A stretch of DNA of 64,000 nucleotides from DATKRB01 sp036501425 (GTDB taxonomy: Bacteria > Actinomycetota > Acidimicrobiia > Acidimicrobiales > RAAP-2). How positions within the stretch are numbered: the stretch's first letter is position 1; the number at the start of each line of letters is the position of its first letter. The DNA is taken from the NCBI GenBank assembly GCA_036501425.1, contig DASYAI010000062.1, forward strand, positions 162,303 through 226,302, written 5' to 3'. Under the pieces are notes generated by a model. It worked only from the letters and a program-made list of their open reading frames with translations. It made no database searches and was not told where the DNA came from. Below, piece by piece: positions 1-8,149 of this stretch. Position numbers and translations under genes: made by a program.

Positions 1-839
<839 letters not shown>

Positions 840-860
840 GCGCGACCCGCAGCGTCGCGC
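840..860 (+). promoter_or_regulatory. Stem-loop between tuf and rpsJ
   Basis: Perfect 7-bp inverted repeat GCGCGAC (840-846) / GTCGCGC (854-860) with a 7-nt loop, starting directly after the tuf stop codon. There is no T-run, so it is not a textbook intrinsic terminator. In the 50-bp tuf-rpsJ gap it could act as a partial terminator or an mRNA-end stabiliser; function is inference. Confidence 0.4.
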
Positions 861-889
861 GGCACGCGACCCACCATCGGAAGGACGCC

Positions 890-1216
890 ATGCCCGACGC
901 ACCACGCCAGAAGATCCGGATCCGCCTGAAGGCCTACGACCACGAGATCCTCGATCAGTCGACCGAAAAGATCGTCCAGACGGTGCTGCGCACCCAGGCC
1001 AAGGTGCAGGGCCCGGTGCCGCTGCCGACCGACAAGCACCGCTACACGGTGATCCGCTCGCCCCACAAGTACAAGGACAGCCGCGAGCACTTCGAGATGC
1101 GGGTGCACAAGCGCCTGGTCGACATCGTGGAGCACACCCCCAAGACGGTCGACTCGCTGCAACGGCTGGACCTGCCGGCCGGCGTGGACATCGAGATCAA
1201 GATCCAGAACACCTAG
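890..1216 (+). CDS. rpsJ: 30S ribosomal protein S10
   Basis: S10 of the small-subunit head, which also serves as NusE in transcription antitermination. The 108-residue product has the family length and conserved core (IRIRLKAYDHEILDQS near the N-terminus, then the RYTVIRSPHKYKDSREHFE segment). ATG at 890 follows GGAAGGA at 879-885. First gene of the S10 operon here, followed by an unusually long 254-bp gap before rplC. Confidence 0.98.
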   Translation: MPDAPRQKIRIRLKAYDHEILDQSTEKIVQTVLRTQAKVQGPVPLPTDKHRYTVIRSPHKYKDSREHFEMRVHKRLVDIVEHTPKTVDSLQRLDLPAGVDIEIKIQNT

Positions 1217-1389
1217 GGGCGACCCGTGGCCGGTGGCACCGGCCAACGGGATCGTGTAGCTTTGCCCCCCGGGCCGATTCCGGCCCAGAGGTGCCCGGTC
1301 TCCGGGTGCCGAACCACCAACCGAAGTGTCCGAGCGCCCACCCCTGCGGGTTTATGGGGACTGATGGGGACCTCGGACCGAGACAGTCG

Positions 1390-1422
1390 AGCGCTCCGCT
1401 CGGGATTCCCGGGCGGAGCGTT
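1390..1422 (+). promoter_or_regulatory. Long stem-loop in the rpsJ-rplC gap
   Basis: The 254-bp gap 1217-1470 contains a near-perfect hairpin. CGCTCCGC (1392-1399) pairs with GCGGAGCG (1413-1420), then T1400-G1412, then CGGG/CCCG closes on a 3-nt ATT loop; A1390-T1422 and G1391-T1421 extend the base. It lies about 50 nt upstream of the rplC start. No T-run follows. A smaller GGGCCG/CGGCCC hairpin is at 1271-1286. The position suggests an mRNA leader controlling L3 and downstream genes (for example autogenous control by a ribosomal protein), but this is inference. No convincing -35/-10 pair was seen in the gap. Confidence 0.5.
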
Positions 1423-1470
1423 GGCGTGCACACGGGCTGCCGTGGGCACGATCAGGGAGAGCCCAGCAAC

Positions 1471-2133
1471 GTGGCAACCAAGGCGATCGTCGGCGAGAAG
1501 GTCGGCATGACCCAGATCTGGGACGACCAGAACCGAGCCGTCCCGGTGACGGTGGTCCGAGTCGCGCCGGTCCGGGTGGTGCAGATCAAGCAGCCCGAAA
1601 CGGACGGCTACGCCGCCCTTCAGGTGACCTGGGGGTTCCGGCGCGCGTCGACCCTCACCAAGCCCGAGCTCGGGCACTTCGAGCGCGCCGGGGTCGAGCC
1701 CGGGCGCAAGCTCCTCGAGCTCCGGATCGACGACGTGAGCGAGTTCACCGTCGGCCAGGAGCTGACCGCCGACTGGTGGTCGCCGGGCGACCGGGTGGAC
1801 GCCATCGCGGTCAGCAAGGGCAAGGGGTTCGCCGGGGGGATGAAGCGGCACAACTTCAAGGGCCAGGGCGCCTCCCACGGCAACCACAAGCACCACCGGG
1901 CGCCGGGCTCGGTCGGCGCGTGCGCCACCCCGTCCCGGGTGTTCAAGGGCACCCGGATGGCCGGCCGGATGGGTGGCGGCCAGGTGACCGCCCTCAACCT
2001 GCAGGTGGTCATGGCCGACGCCGAGCGCCAGCTCGTCCTGGTCAAAGGGGCGGTGCCCGGGTCGCGCGGCGGCGTGGTGGTCCTGCGGGACACGGTGAAG
2101 GCGCCCACCGCCCGCGCCGGGAGCATCCGATGA
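1471..2133 (+). CDS. rplC: 50S ribosomal protein L3
   Basis: Large-subunit assembly-initiator protein. The frame is open far upstream, but the conserved N-terminus (KAIVGEKVGMTQIWD) begins right after GTG 1471, which has AGGGAGA at 1454-1460 as ribosome binding site. The 220-residue product has the L3 signature KGKGFAGGMKRHNFKGQGAS and the GRMGGGQVT loop. It ends in a 4-bp overlap with rplD (ATGA), implying translational coupling. Confidence 0.97.
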   Translation: MATKAIVGEKVGMTQIWDDQNRAVPVTVVRVAPVRVVQIKQPETDGYAALQVTWGFRRASTLTKPELGHFERAGVEPGRKLLELRIDDVSEFTVGQELTADWWSPGDRVDAIAVSKGKGFAGGMKRHNFKGQGASHGNHKHHRAPGSVGACATPSRVFKGTRMAGRMGGGQVTALNLQVVMADAERQLVLVKGAVPGSRGGVVVLRDTVKAPTARAGSIR

Positions 2134-2945
2134 CCGTCGTCGCGGATCCGCCCCGTCCCGGCGCCGTGCGCCGCGAGCGTCCGGCACCGGTGGTGCGCAC
2201 CGTCGTGCGCCGTGACGTGGCTGGCGCCGACCTCGGCTCGGTGGACCTCGAGCCGTCGCTGTTCGGCATCGAGCCCAACCTGGCCGTGCTGCACCAGGTG
2301 GTGACCGCCCAGCTGGCCGCGGCCCGCTCGGGCACCCAGTCGACCCGGACCCGGGCCGAGGTGCGTGGGGGCGGGTCCAAGCCGTTCCGCCAGAAGGGCA
2401 CCGGCCGGGCCCGGCAGGGCTCCACCCGGGCCCCCCACTGGGCGGGGGGCGGGGTCGCCCTCGGCCCCAAGCCGCGCAGCTACGCCCAGCGGACCCCGAA
2501 GAAGATGGTCCGCCTGGCCCTGTGCTCGGCCCTTTCGGACCGGGCGGCCGAGGACCGGGTGGCGCTGGTGGACCGCTGGGCCTGGGAGGCACCCCGCACC
2601 AAGGACGCGGTGGCGGCGCTCGACGCCCTGGGCCTGGCGGGCAAGGTGCTGGTGGTCCTGGGCGCCGACGAGCTGACCGCCCGGCGGTCCTTCGCCAACC
2701 TGCCCGACGTCCAGGTGGTGCTGGCGGGGGAGCTGGCGGCCTACGACGTGCTGCGCAACGACTGGGTGGTGTTCAGCGACGAGACGCTGCCCGGCGCACC
2801 GGCCCGGGTCCAGGCGACCGCCGAGGGGGCCGGAACCCAGGCGACCGCCGAGCCGGCCGGCGCCCAAGTGGCCGCCGAGCCGGACCGGGACCAGGTAGCC
2901 GACGAGCCCGGCGAGCCCGGCGAGGGGGAGCCCGACGATGCGTGA
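2130..2945 (+). CDS. rplD: 50S ribosomal protein L4 with acidic C-terminal tail
   Basis: L4, 271 residues. The core (about residues 1-222) contains the tunnel loop with TRTRAEVRGGGSKPFRQKGTG and a typical C-terminal fold ending near NDWVVFSDE. About 45 extra residues follow, rich in Ala, Glu, Pro and Gly, with a repeated QATAEGAG / QATAEPAG / QVAAEPD unit; bacterial L4 is normally close to 200-220 residues. ATG 2130 overlaps the rplC stop, and the 3' end overlaps rplW by 8 bp. In E. coli, L4 autoregulates the S10 operon; whether that holds here is unknown. Confidence 0.96.
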   Translation: MTVVADPPRPGAVRRERPAPVVRTVVRRDVAGADLGSVDLEPSLFGIEPNLAVLHQVVTAQLAAARSGTQSTRTRAEVRGGGSKPFRQKGTGRARQGSTRAPHWAGGGVALGPKPRSYAQRTPKKMVRLALCSALSDRAAEDRVALVDRWAWEAPRTKDAVAALDALGLAGKVLVVLGADELTARRSFANLPDVQVVLAGELAAYDVLRNDWVVFSDETLPGAPARVQATAEGAGTQATAEPAGAQVAAEPDRDQVADEPGEPGEGEPDDA

Positions 2946-3228
2946 AGCCACTTCTGTCCTGATCCGGCCGGTGGTGTCCGAAAAGACCTACTCGCTGATG
3001 GACCGCAACGTCTACGTCTTCGTGGTCGACCCGCGTGCCACCAAGATCGAGGTCCGCCAGGCGGTCGAGCAGGTGTTCGGCGTGCGGGTGGACAAGGTCA
3101 ACACGCTCAACCGCAAGGGCAAGTCGACCCGGAACCGGCGCACCAACGTGGTGGGCCATCGACCCGACACCAAGCGGGCCGTCGTGACGCTCCACGCCGG
3201 CGACAAGATCGACCTCTTCGAGAGCTGA
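2938..3228 (+). CDS. rplW: 50S ribosomal protein L23
   Basis: L23, at the exit of the peptide tunnel, docking site for trigger factor and SRP. The 96-residue length and motifs (LIRPVVSEKTYSLMD; VNTLNRKGKSTRNRR) are standard. ATG 2938 lies inside the end of rplD (8-bp overlap), so it is probably translated by coupling. Confidence 0.97.
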   Translation: MREATSVLIRPVVSEKTYSLMDRNVYVFVVDPRATKIEVRQAVEQVFGVRVDKVNTLNRKGKSTRNRRTNVVGHRPDTKRAVVTLHAGDKIDLFES

Positions 3229-3243
3229 GCCGAGGACCCCGCC

Positions 3244-4080
3244 ATGCCGCTCCGTTCGCGCAAGCCCACCAGCCCGGGCCGCCGGTTCCAGACCGTCTCG
3301 GACTTCGCCGAGATCACCCGCGACCGTCCCGAGCGCTCCCTCGTCGGGGCGCTGCCGGGGTCGGGGGGTCGGAACAACCTCGGCCGTAAGACCGCCCGCC
3401 ACCGCGGCGGGGGGCACAAGCGCCAGTACCGGGTGGTGGACTTCCGCCGGGACAAGGACGGCGTGCCGGCCAAGGTGGCCCACATCGAGTACGACCCCAA
3501 TCGCAACGCCCGGATCGCCCTGCTGCACTACCTCGACGGGGAGAAGCGCTACATCCTGGCGCCGGCCGGGGTGAAGGTGGGCGACCTGCTCCAGAGCGGC
3601 CAGGGGGCCGACATCCGACCGGGCAATGCCCTGCCGATGCGCTACATCCCGGTCGGCGCGGTGATCCACAACGTCGAGCTGCGCCCGGGCGGCGGGGGCA
3701 AGCTCGCCCGGGGCGCCGGCATGAGCATCCAGCTCGTGGCCAAAGAAGGGCTCTTCGCCACCCTCCGGCTCCCCTCGACCGAGATGCGTCGGGTCTCCAT
3801 CGACTGCCGGGCCACCCTCGGGGTGGTCGGCAACGCCGAGTCCGAGCTGGTCAAGATCGGCAAGGCCGGGCGAAACCGCTGGAAGGGCGTTCGTCCCCAG
3901 ACCCGGGGTGTGGCGATGAACCCGGTCGACCATCCCCTCGGCGGCGGTGAGGGCAAGTCGTCGGGCGGTCGCCACCCGGTCTCGCCCTGGGGCAAGCCCG
4001 AGGGTCGCACCCGGTCCCGCCACAAGGATTCCGACAAGTTGATCGTCCGCCGCCGCCGCACGCGCGGCGCCCGAAGGTAG
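3244..4080 (+). CDS. rplB: 50S ribosomal protein L2
   Basis: L2, required for subunit association and peptidyl-transferase activity. The 278-residue length is standard. GRNNLGRKTARHRGGGHKRQ is near residue 40, and the catalytic-region signature GVAMNPVDHPLGGGEGKSSG with its conserved His is near residue 220. ATG 3244 is 15 bp after rplW. Ends with the usual basic tail. Confidence 0.98.
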   Translation: MPLRSRKPTSPGRRFQTVSDFAEITRDRPERSLVGALPGSGGRNNLGRKTARHRGGGHKRQYRVVDFRRDKDGVPAKVAHIEYDPNRNARIALLHYLDGEKRYILAPAGVKVGDLLQSGQGADIRPGNALPMRYIPVGAVIHNVELRPGGGGKLARGAGMSIQLVAKEGLFATLRLPSTEMRRVSIDCRATLGVVGNAESELVKIGKAGRNRWKGVRPQTRGVAMNPVDHPLGGGEGKSSGGRHPVSPWGKPEGRTRSRHKDSDKLIVRRRRTRGARR

Positions 4081-4096
4081 CCGGGGGCACCGCGCC

Positions 4097-4375
4097 ATGC
4101 CACGTAGCTTGAAGAAGGGCCCGTTCGTCGACGACCATCTGCTCAAGAAGGTCGACCTGCTCAACGCCAGCGGCGACAAGCGGGTCATCAAGACCTGGTC
4201 GCGGCGCTCGACGATCATCCCCGACATGGTCGGCCACACCATCGCGGTCCACGACGGCCGGCGCCACGTGCCGGTGTACGTGACCGAGTCGATGGTCGGC
4301 CACAAGCTGGGCGAGTTCGCCCCCACCCGGACGTTCCGCTACCACGCCGGCCAGGAGCGGGCGGGGCGGCGCTGA
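4097..4375 (+). CDS. rpsS: 30S ribosomal protein S19
   Basis: S19 of the 30S head, 92 residues. It begins PRSLKKGPFVDDHLLKKV and contains WSRRSTIIPDMVGHTIAVH and the GEFAPTRTF signature. The stop codon shares one base with the rplV start (TGATG). Confidence 0.98.
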   Translation: MPRSLKKGPFVDDHLLKKVDLLNASGDKRVIKTWSRRSTIIPDMVGHTIAVHDGRRHVPVYVTESMVGHKLGEFAPTRTFRYHAGQERAGRR

Positions 4376-5115
4376 TGACCGGGCTCAAGACCAACGAGCG
4401 GCCCGGCACCCGGGCGGTGCTGCGGAACTTCCACATGTCGGCCAGCAAGGCGCGCCAGGTCCTCGACCTGATCCGCGACGAGGAAGTGGGCCGGGCGGCC
4501 GAGACGCTGCGGGCCACCGAGCGCTCCGCCGCCACGGTGGTCGCCAAGGTCCTGGCTTCGGCGGTGGCCAACGCCGCCCACAACGACGGCGAGGACCCCG
4601 AGGACCTCTACGTGTCGGCCTGCTACGCCGACGAGGGCGCCACCCTCAAGCGGTGGCGACCCCGGGCGCGGGGCCGGGCCACCCGCATCCGCAAGCGCTC
4701 GTGCCACATCACGATCATCGTGAGCCGCCTACCCGACGAGCGCCTGGCCCGCCGGCGGGCCCAGCGCGACGCCCAGAGCGGCGGCCGCTCCCGCCGGGTG
4801 GCGGAGTCCCGTCGCCGGGCCGACCTGGCCGGGCGCCTGTCGCGTCGCCGGGCGGCGCAGGAGAGCGCGGCGGAGGCGGTCGAGCCGGTCGACGAGGAGC
4901 TGGCCGACCTGGAGCTGGCCGATGTGGAGATCGACGCCGTCGACGACACCGAGGGCGAGCTGGTCGAGGTGGACGAGGTGGACGAGGTCGAGGGAGAGCT
5001 GGCCGAGGGGGACGAGGCCGGGGAGATCGAGGACGTGGCCGGTGACGCCGAGGTGGCGCCAGTCGACGAGGACGCGGACGTGGCGGCGGACCACGACGAG
5101 GAAGAAGGCGAGTAG
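4375..5115 (+). CDS. rplV: 50S ribosomal protein L22 with long basic-acidic tail
   Basis: L22, lining the nascent-chain tunnel. The first ~120 residues are a normal L22 (hairpin loop region LKRWRPRARGRATRIRKRSCHITIIV). The protein then continues to 246 residues, about twice the common length of 110-130: an Arg-rich segment (about 121-165, RRRAQRD, SRRVAESRRR, GRLSRRRAAQ), then about 80 residues dominated by Glu, Asp, Val and Ala. Mycobacterial L22 also carries an extension, but shorter. The frame is uninterrupted, and rpsC starts on the next base after the stop, so the tail is genuinely encoded. Confidence 0.95.
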   Translation: MTGLKTNERPGTRAVLRNFHMSASKARQVLDLIRDEEVGRAAETLRATERSAATVVAKVLASAVANAAHNDGEDPEDLYVSACYADEGATLKRWRPRARGRATRIRKRSCHITIIVSRLPDERLARRRAQRDAQSGGRSRRVAESRRRADLAGRLSRRRAAQESAAEAVEPVDEELADLELADVEIDAVDDTEGELVEVDEVDEVEGELAEGDEAGEIEDVAGDAEVAPVDEDADVAADHDEEEGE

Positions 5116-6276
5116 ATGGGCCAGAAGGTCAATCCCTACGGGTTCCGGCTCGGCGTCACGACCGACTGGAAGTCGCGCTGGTTCGAGGAGCGCCACTACC
5201 GCGACTTCGTCGTCGAGGACTGGAAGATCCGGGACTTCCTGATGACCCAGCTCGAGGCGGCGGCCGTGAGCCGGATCGAGGTCGAGCGGACGCGAGACCG
5301 GCTACGGGTGGACATCCACACCGCGCGGCCCGGTATCGTGATCGGCCGCCGGGGCTCGGAGGCCGACCGGCTGAAGAAGACTCTCGAGGAGATCACCGGT
5401 CTCCAGAACCGGATCCAGCTGAACATCCAGGAGATCAAGCAGCCCGAGCTCGACGCGGCGCTGATCGCCCAGGGCATCTGCGACCAGCTGGTGCGGCGGG
5501 TGGCGTTCCGCCGGGCGATGCGGCGGGCGATCCAGACCGTCCAGAAGGCGGGGGCCCAGGGCGTGCGGGTCCAGTGCTCGGGCCGCCTCGGGGGCTCCGA
5601 GATGTCACGCAAGGAGTCCTACCGCGAGGGCAGGGTCCCCCTGCACACCCTGCGGGCCGACATCGACTACGGGTTTCGCGAGGCGAAGACGACGTCGGGC
5701 CGGGTCGGGGTCAAGGTGTGGATCTACAAGGGCGACATCCTGCCGTACAAGGTCTCGGTGGACGACAAGATCAACCGCGAGGCGGCCATGGCGGTGGGCG
5801 AGACCTCGGGGCAGGGGCGCCCCCGCCGGCTCATCACCGCCGGCGGCGGCCGCCGTCGCCAGGACCAGCCCGAGCCGGGGATCGCGGCGGAGGAGGGCGA
5901 GGAGCTGGAGGCGGTGTCGGTCAACGGGGCGGCGACGCCCGAGGAGGCCACTGTCGAGGCGCCCGAGCCGGTTGCCCCGGTCGAGGCCCTGTCCGAGCCG
6001 ATTGCGGAGGCGGCCCCCGAGCCCAGCCCCATCGACGGCGCCCCCGAGGCCCCGGCACCCGCGGACGCCGTGGGCGCCGCCGACGAGGTCGACGGATCGG
6101 CCGACGGGGTCGACGGATCGGCCGACGAGGCGCCGGAGGCTCCCCCGGTGGGAGACCTGATCGCTCCGCCGGCGGAGCCCGACGCCCTCGAGCGCCGCCT
6201 GGCAGAGGACGAGGAGATCGAGCGGCGCAGCCGGCACGAGCACCGCGAGACCCCGCACTTCCGCAGGGAGGACTGA
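5116..6276 (+). CDS. rpsC: 30S ribosomal protein S3 with ~170-residue tail
   Basis: S3, part of the mRNA entry channel and helicase. Residues 1 to about 215 are a canonical S3: NPYGFRLGV at the start, the KH motif GIVIGRRGSEADRLKK, and a C-terminal domain ending near WIYKGDILPYK. The remaining ~170 residues are Ala/Pro/Glu/Asp-rich and low in complexity, with a short tandem VDGSADG/VDGSADE repeat near bases 6089-6130, and end in a charged ERRSRHEHRETPHFRRED segment. Most bacterial S3 proteins are 210-280 residues. ATG 5116 directly abuts the rplV stop. Confidence 0.95.
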   Translation: MGQKVNPYGFRLGVTTDWKSRWFEERHYRDFVVEDWKIRDFLMTQLEAAAVSRIEVERTRDRLRVDIHTARPGIVIGRRGSEADRLKKTLEEITGLQNRIQLNIQEIKQPELDAALIAQGICDQLVRRVAFRRAMRRAIQTVQKAGAQGVRVQCSGRLGGSEMSRKESYREGRVPLHTLRADIDYGFREAKTTSGRVGVKVWIYKGDILPYKVSVDDKINREAAMAVGETSGQGRPRRLITAGGGRRRQDQPEPGIAAEEGEELEAVSVNGAATPEEATVEAPEPVAPVEALSEPIAEAAPEPSPIDGAPEAPAPADAVGAADEVDGSADGVDGSADEAPEAPPVGDLIAPPAEPDALERRLAEDEEIERRSRHEHRETPHFRRED

Positions 6277-6278
6277 CC

Positions 6279-6716
6279 ATGTTGATGCCGCGCAAGGTCA
6301 TGCATCGCAAGCAGCAGCGCGGGCGCCTGAGCGGCGCGGCCAAGGGCGGGACCGCGGTCACGTTCGGCGACTTCGGCATCCAGGCGCTCGAGCCGGGCTG
6401 GATCACGGCTCGCCAGATCGAGGCCGCCCGGATCGCCATGACCCGCCACATCCGGCGTGGTGGGAAGGTCTGGATCCGGGTGTTCCCCGACAAGCCGGTC
6501 ACCCAGAAGCCGGCCGAGACCCGGATGGGCTCGGGCAAGGGCAACCCCGAGCACTGGGTGGCGGTGGTCAAGCCGGGCCGGGTGCTCTTCGAGCTGGCGG
6601 GCGTGGAGCCGGACCTGGCCCGGGCCGCAATGGAGCGGGCGATCCAGAAGCTGCCGATCAAGGCCCGGTTCGTGGTCCGCCCGGGCACCCACGGCGTGGC
6701 GGAGGTACAGGTCTGA
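6279..6716 (+). CDS. rplP: 50S ribosomal protein L16
   Basis: L16, near the A site and tRNA elbow. ATG 6279 comes 2 bp after the rpsC stop, with GCAGGGAGGA as ribosome binding site. The 145-residue product has the standard PRKVMHRKQQRGR start, the RHIRRGGKVWIRVFPDKP signature and RMGSGKGNPEHWVAVVKPG. It shares one base with the rpmC start (TGATG). Confidence 0.97.
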   Translation: MLMPRKVMHRKQQRGRLSGAAKGGTAVTFGDFGIQALEPGWITARQIEAARIAMTRHIRRGGKVWIRVFPDKPVTQKPAETRMGSGKGNPEHWVAVVKPGRVLFELAGVEPDLARAAMERAIQKLPIKARFVVRPGTHGVAEVQV

Positions 6717-7186
6717 TGGCCGAGGCTTCCGACCTGGCTCTCCTCGACCCCGACGAGCTCGAGCACCGGCTCGCCGAGACCCGCCGCGAGCTGTTCAACC
6801 TCCGGTTCCAGCTGGCGACCGGCCAGCTGGACAACACGTCGCGCATGGGCCGGGTCCGGCGCGACGTGGCCCGGATCCTGACCGTGCTGCGTGAGCGGCA
6901 GATCGCCGAGTCGGCGGGGACCTTTGTCACGCCGACCGCCGCCCAGCAGGAGAGCGCCCGGGCCCATCTGGCAGCCGAGGACGAAGCGGCCGAAGCGGCC
7001 GCCGCGGCGGCCCGGCACGACCACGACCACGGGGACCACGACGGCCACGACCACGGGGAAGAGGCGGCCGACGCCGACGAGTTGGACGCCGAGGCGCTGG
7101 TCGCCGACGAGCTGGACGCTGACGTCGAGGACCCGGCGCTGGCCGACGGGTCCGGGGACGCCGAAGGGCAAGAGGAGGATTCGTGA
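6716..7186 (+). CDS. rpmC: 50S ribosomal protein L29 with His-rich acidic tail
   Basis: L29 sits beside L23 at the tunnel exit. Residues 1 to about 68 are a normal L29 (ELEHRLAETRRELFNLRFQLATGQLDN, then the VARILTVLRERQ helix). The protein then extends to 156 residues, against the usual 60-80. Residues 101-113 are HDHDHGDHDGHDH (six His alternating with Asp), a composition typical of metal-binding segments, followed by a Glu/Asp/Ala tail. Frame and coupling to rpsQ (TGATG) are intact, so this is not a frameshift artefact. Metal binding is inference. Confidence 0.94.
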   Translation: MAEASDLALLDPDELEHRLAETRRELFNLRFQLATGQLDNTSRMGRVRRDVARILTVLRERQIAESAGTFVTPTAAQQESARAHLAAEDEAAEAAAAAARHDHDHGDHDGHDHGEEAADADELDAEALVADELDADVEDPALADGSGDAEGQEEDS

Positions 7187-7476
7187 TGGCCGACCAGGCC
7201 GACGGGAATGGTGCCGGAGCCGTCCGGCCCAATCGCCGCAAGGTGCGTGAAGGGGTGGTGGTCTCCGACGCCATGGACGCCACGGTGGTCGTCGCCGTGG
7301 TCGACCGGGTGCGTCACCCCCGCTACCGCAAGACGGTCCAACGGACCAAGCGGCTCTACGTGCACGACCAGGAGGGAACGGCCAAGGTGGGCGACCGGGT
7401 CCGGGTGGTCGAGACCCGGCCGATCTCCAAGCTGAAGCGCTGGCGCTTGGCCGAGGTCACGGAGCGGGCCCGATGA
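7186..7476 (+). CDS. rpsQ: 30S ribosomal protein S17
   Basis: S17, an early-assembling 30S protein of about 96 residues. ATG 7186 is preferred over GTG 7183 because the AGAGGAGG site at 7171-7178 then has 7-nt spacing and the start overlaps the rpmC stop as TGATG. Core: GVVVSDAMDATVVVAV, HPRYRKTVQRTKRLYVHD and GDRVRVVETRPISKLKRW. Confidence 0.96.
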   Translation: MADQADGNGAGAVRPNRRKVREGVVVSDAMDATVVVAVVDRVRHPRYRKTVQRTKRLYVHDQEGTAKVGDRVRVVETRPISKLKRWRLAEVTERAR

Positions 7477-7841
7477 TCCAGCAGGAGTCTCGACTGCGAG
7501 TGGCCGACAACTCGGGCGCCCGCGAGGTGCTGTGCATCCGGGTGCTGGGGGGCTCGAGGCGGCGCTACGCGAGCATCGGCGACATCTTCGTGGCCACGGT
7601 CAAGGACGCCATCCCGGGGGCGGCGGTCAAGCGCGGCGACGTGGTCAAGTGCGTGGTGGTGCGGACCAAAAAGGAGAAGCGCCGCCCCGACGGCAGCTAC
7701 ATCCGGTTCGACGAGAACGCGGCGGTCCTCATCAACGACCAGCAGCAGCCCCGCGGGACGCGCATCTTCGGCCCGGTCGGCCGCGAGCTGCGCGACAAGC
7801 GGTTCATGCGGATCGTCTCGTTGGCTCCGGAGGTGTTGTGA
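7473..7841 (+). CDS. rplN: 50S ribosomal protein L14
   Basis: L14, 122 residues, the exact family length. It starts MIQQESRLRVADNSGAREVLCIRVLGG and contains VKRGDVVKCVVVRTKKEKRRPDG and the C-terminal RIFGPVGRELRDK. ATG overlaps the rpsQ stop by 4 bp (ATGA). Confidence 0.98.
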   Translation: MIQQESRLRVADNSGAREVLCIRVLGGSRRRYASIGDIFVATVKDAIPGAAVKRGDVVKCVVVRTKKEKRRPDGSYIRFDENAAVLINDQQQPRGTRIFGPVGRELRDKRFMRIVSLAPEVL

Positions 7842-8149
7842 TGCGCATCCACAAGGGCGACCGGGTGGTCGTGCGGACGGGCAAGTACAAGGGCCGCCGG
7901 GCCGAGGTGATACGCGCCCTGCCCACCGAGGGCCGGGTCGTGGTCGAGGGGGTCAACGTGGCCAAGCGCCACACCAAGCCGACCCGGGCCACCACCCAGG
8001 GCGGCATCATCGACAAGTTCATGCCCGTTCCGGTGTCCTCGGTCTCGTTGCTCTGCCCGAGCTGCGGGGTGCCCACCCGGGTGGGCATGCGGTTCGACGA
8101 GGAGGGCGCCAAGGTGCGGGTCTGCCGCAAGTGCGGGGCGGACCTGTGA
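7841..8149 (+). CDS. rplX: 50S ribosomal protein L24 (zinc-ribbon form)
   Basis: L24, one of the two 50S assembly initiators. ATG 7841 overlaps the rplN stop (TGATG). The 102 residues contain the KOW motif (RIHKGDRVVVRTGKYKGRRAEVI) and a C-terminal Cys pair arrangement C72-x2-C75 and C95-x2-C98, as in zinc-type L24. Confidence 0.97.
   Translation: MRIHKGDRVVVRTGKYKGRRAEVIRALPTEGRVVVEGVNVAKRHTKPTRATTQGGIIDKFMPVPVSSVSLLCPSCGVPTRVGMRFDEEGAKVRVCRKCGADL

Noticed and set aside
7016..7184. Frameshift explaining the L29 tail
   Set aside because: The frame stays open to a stop that overlaps the rpsQ start in the operon's usual TGATG manner, so the tail appears genuine.
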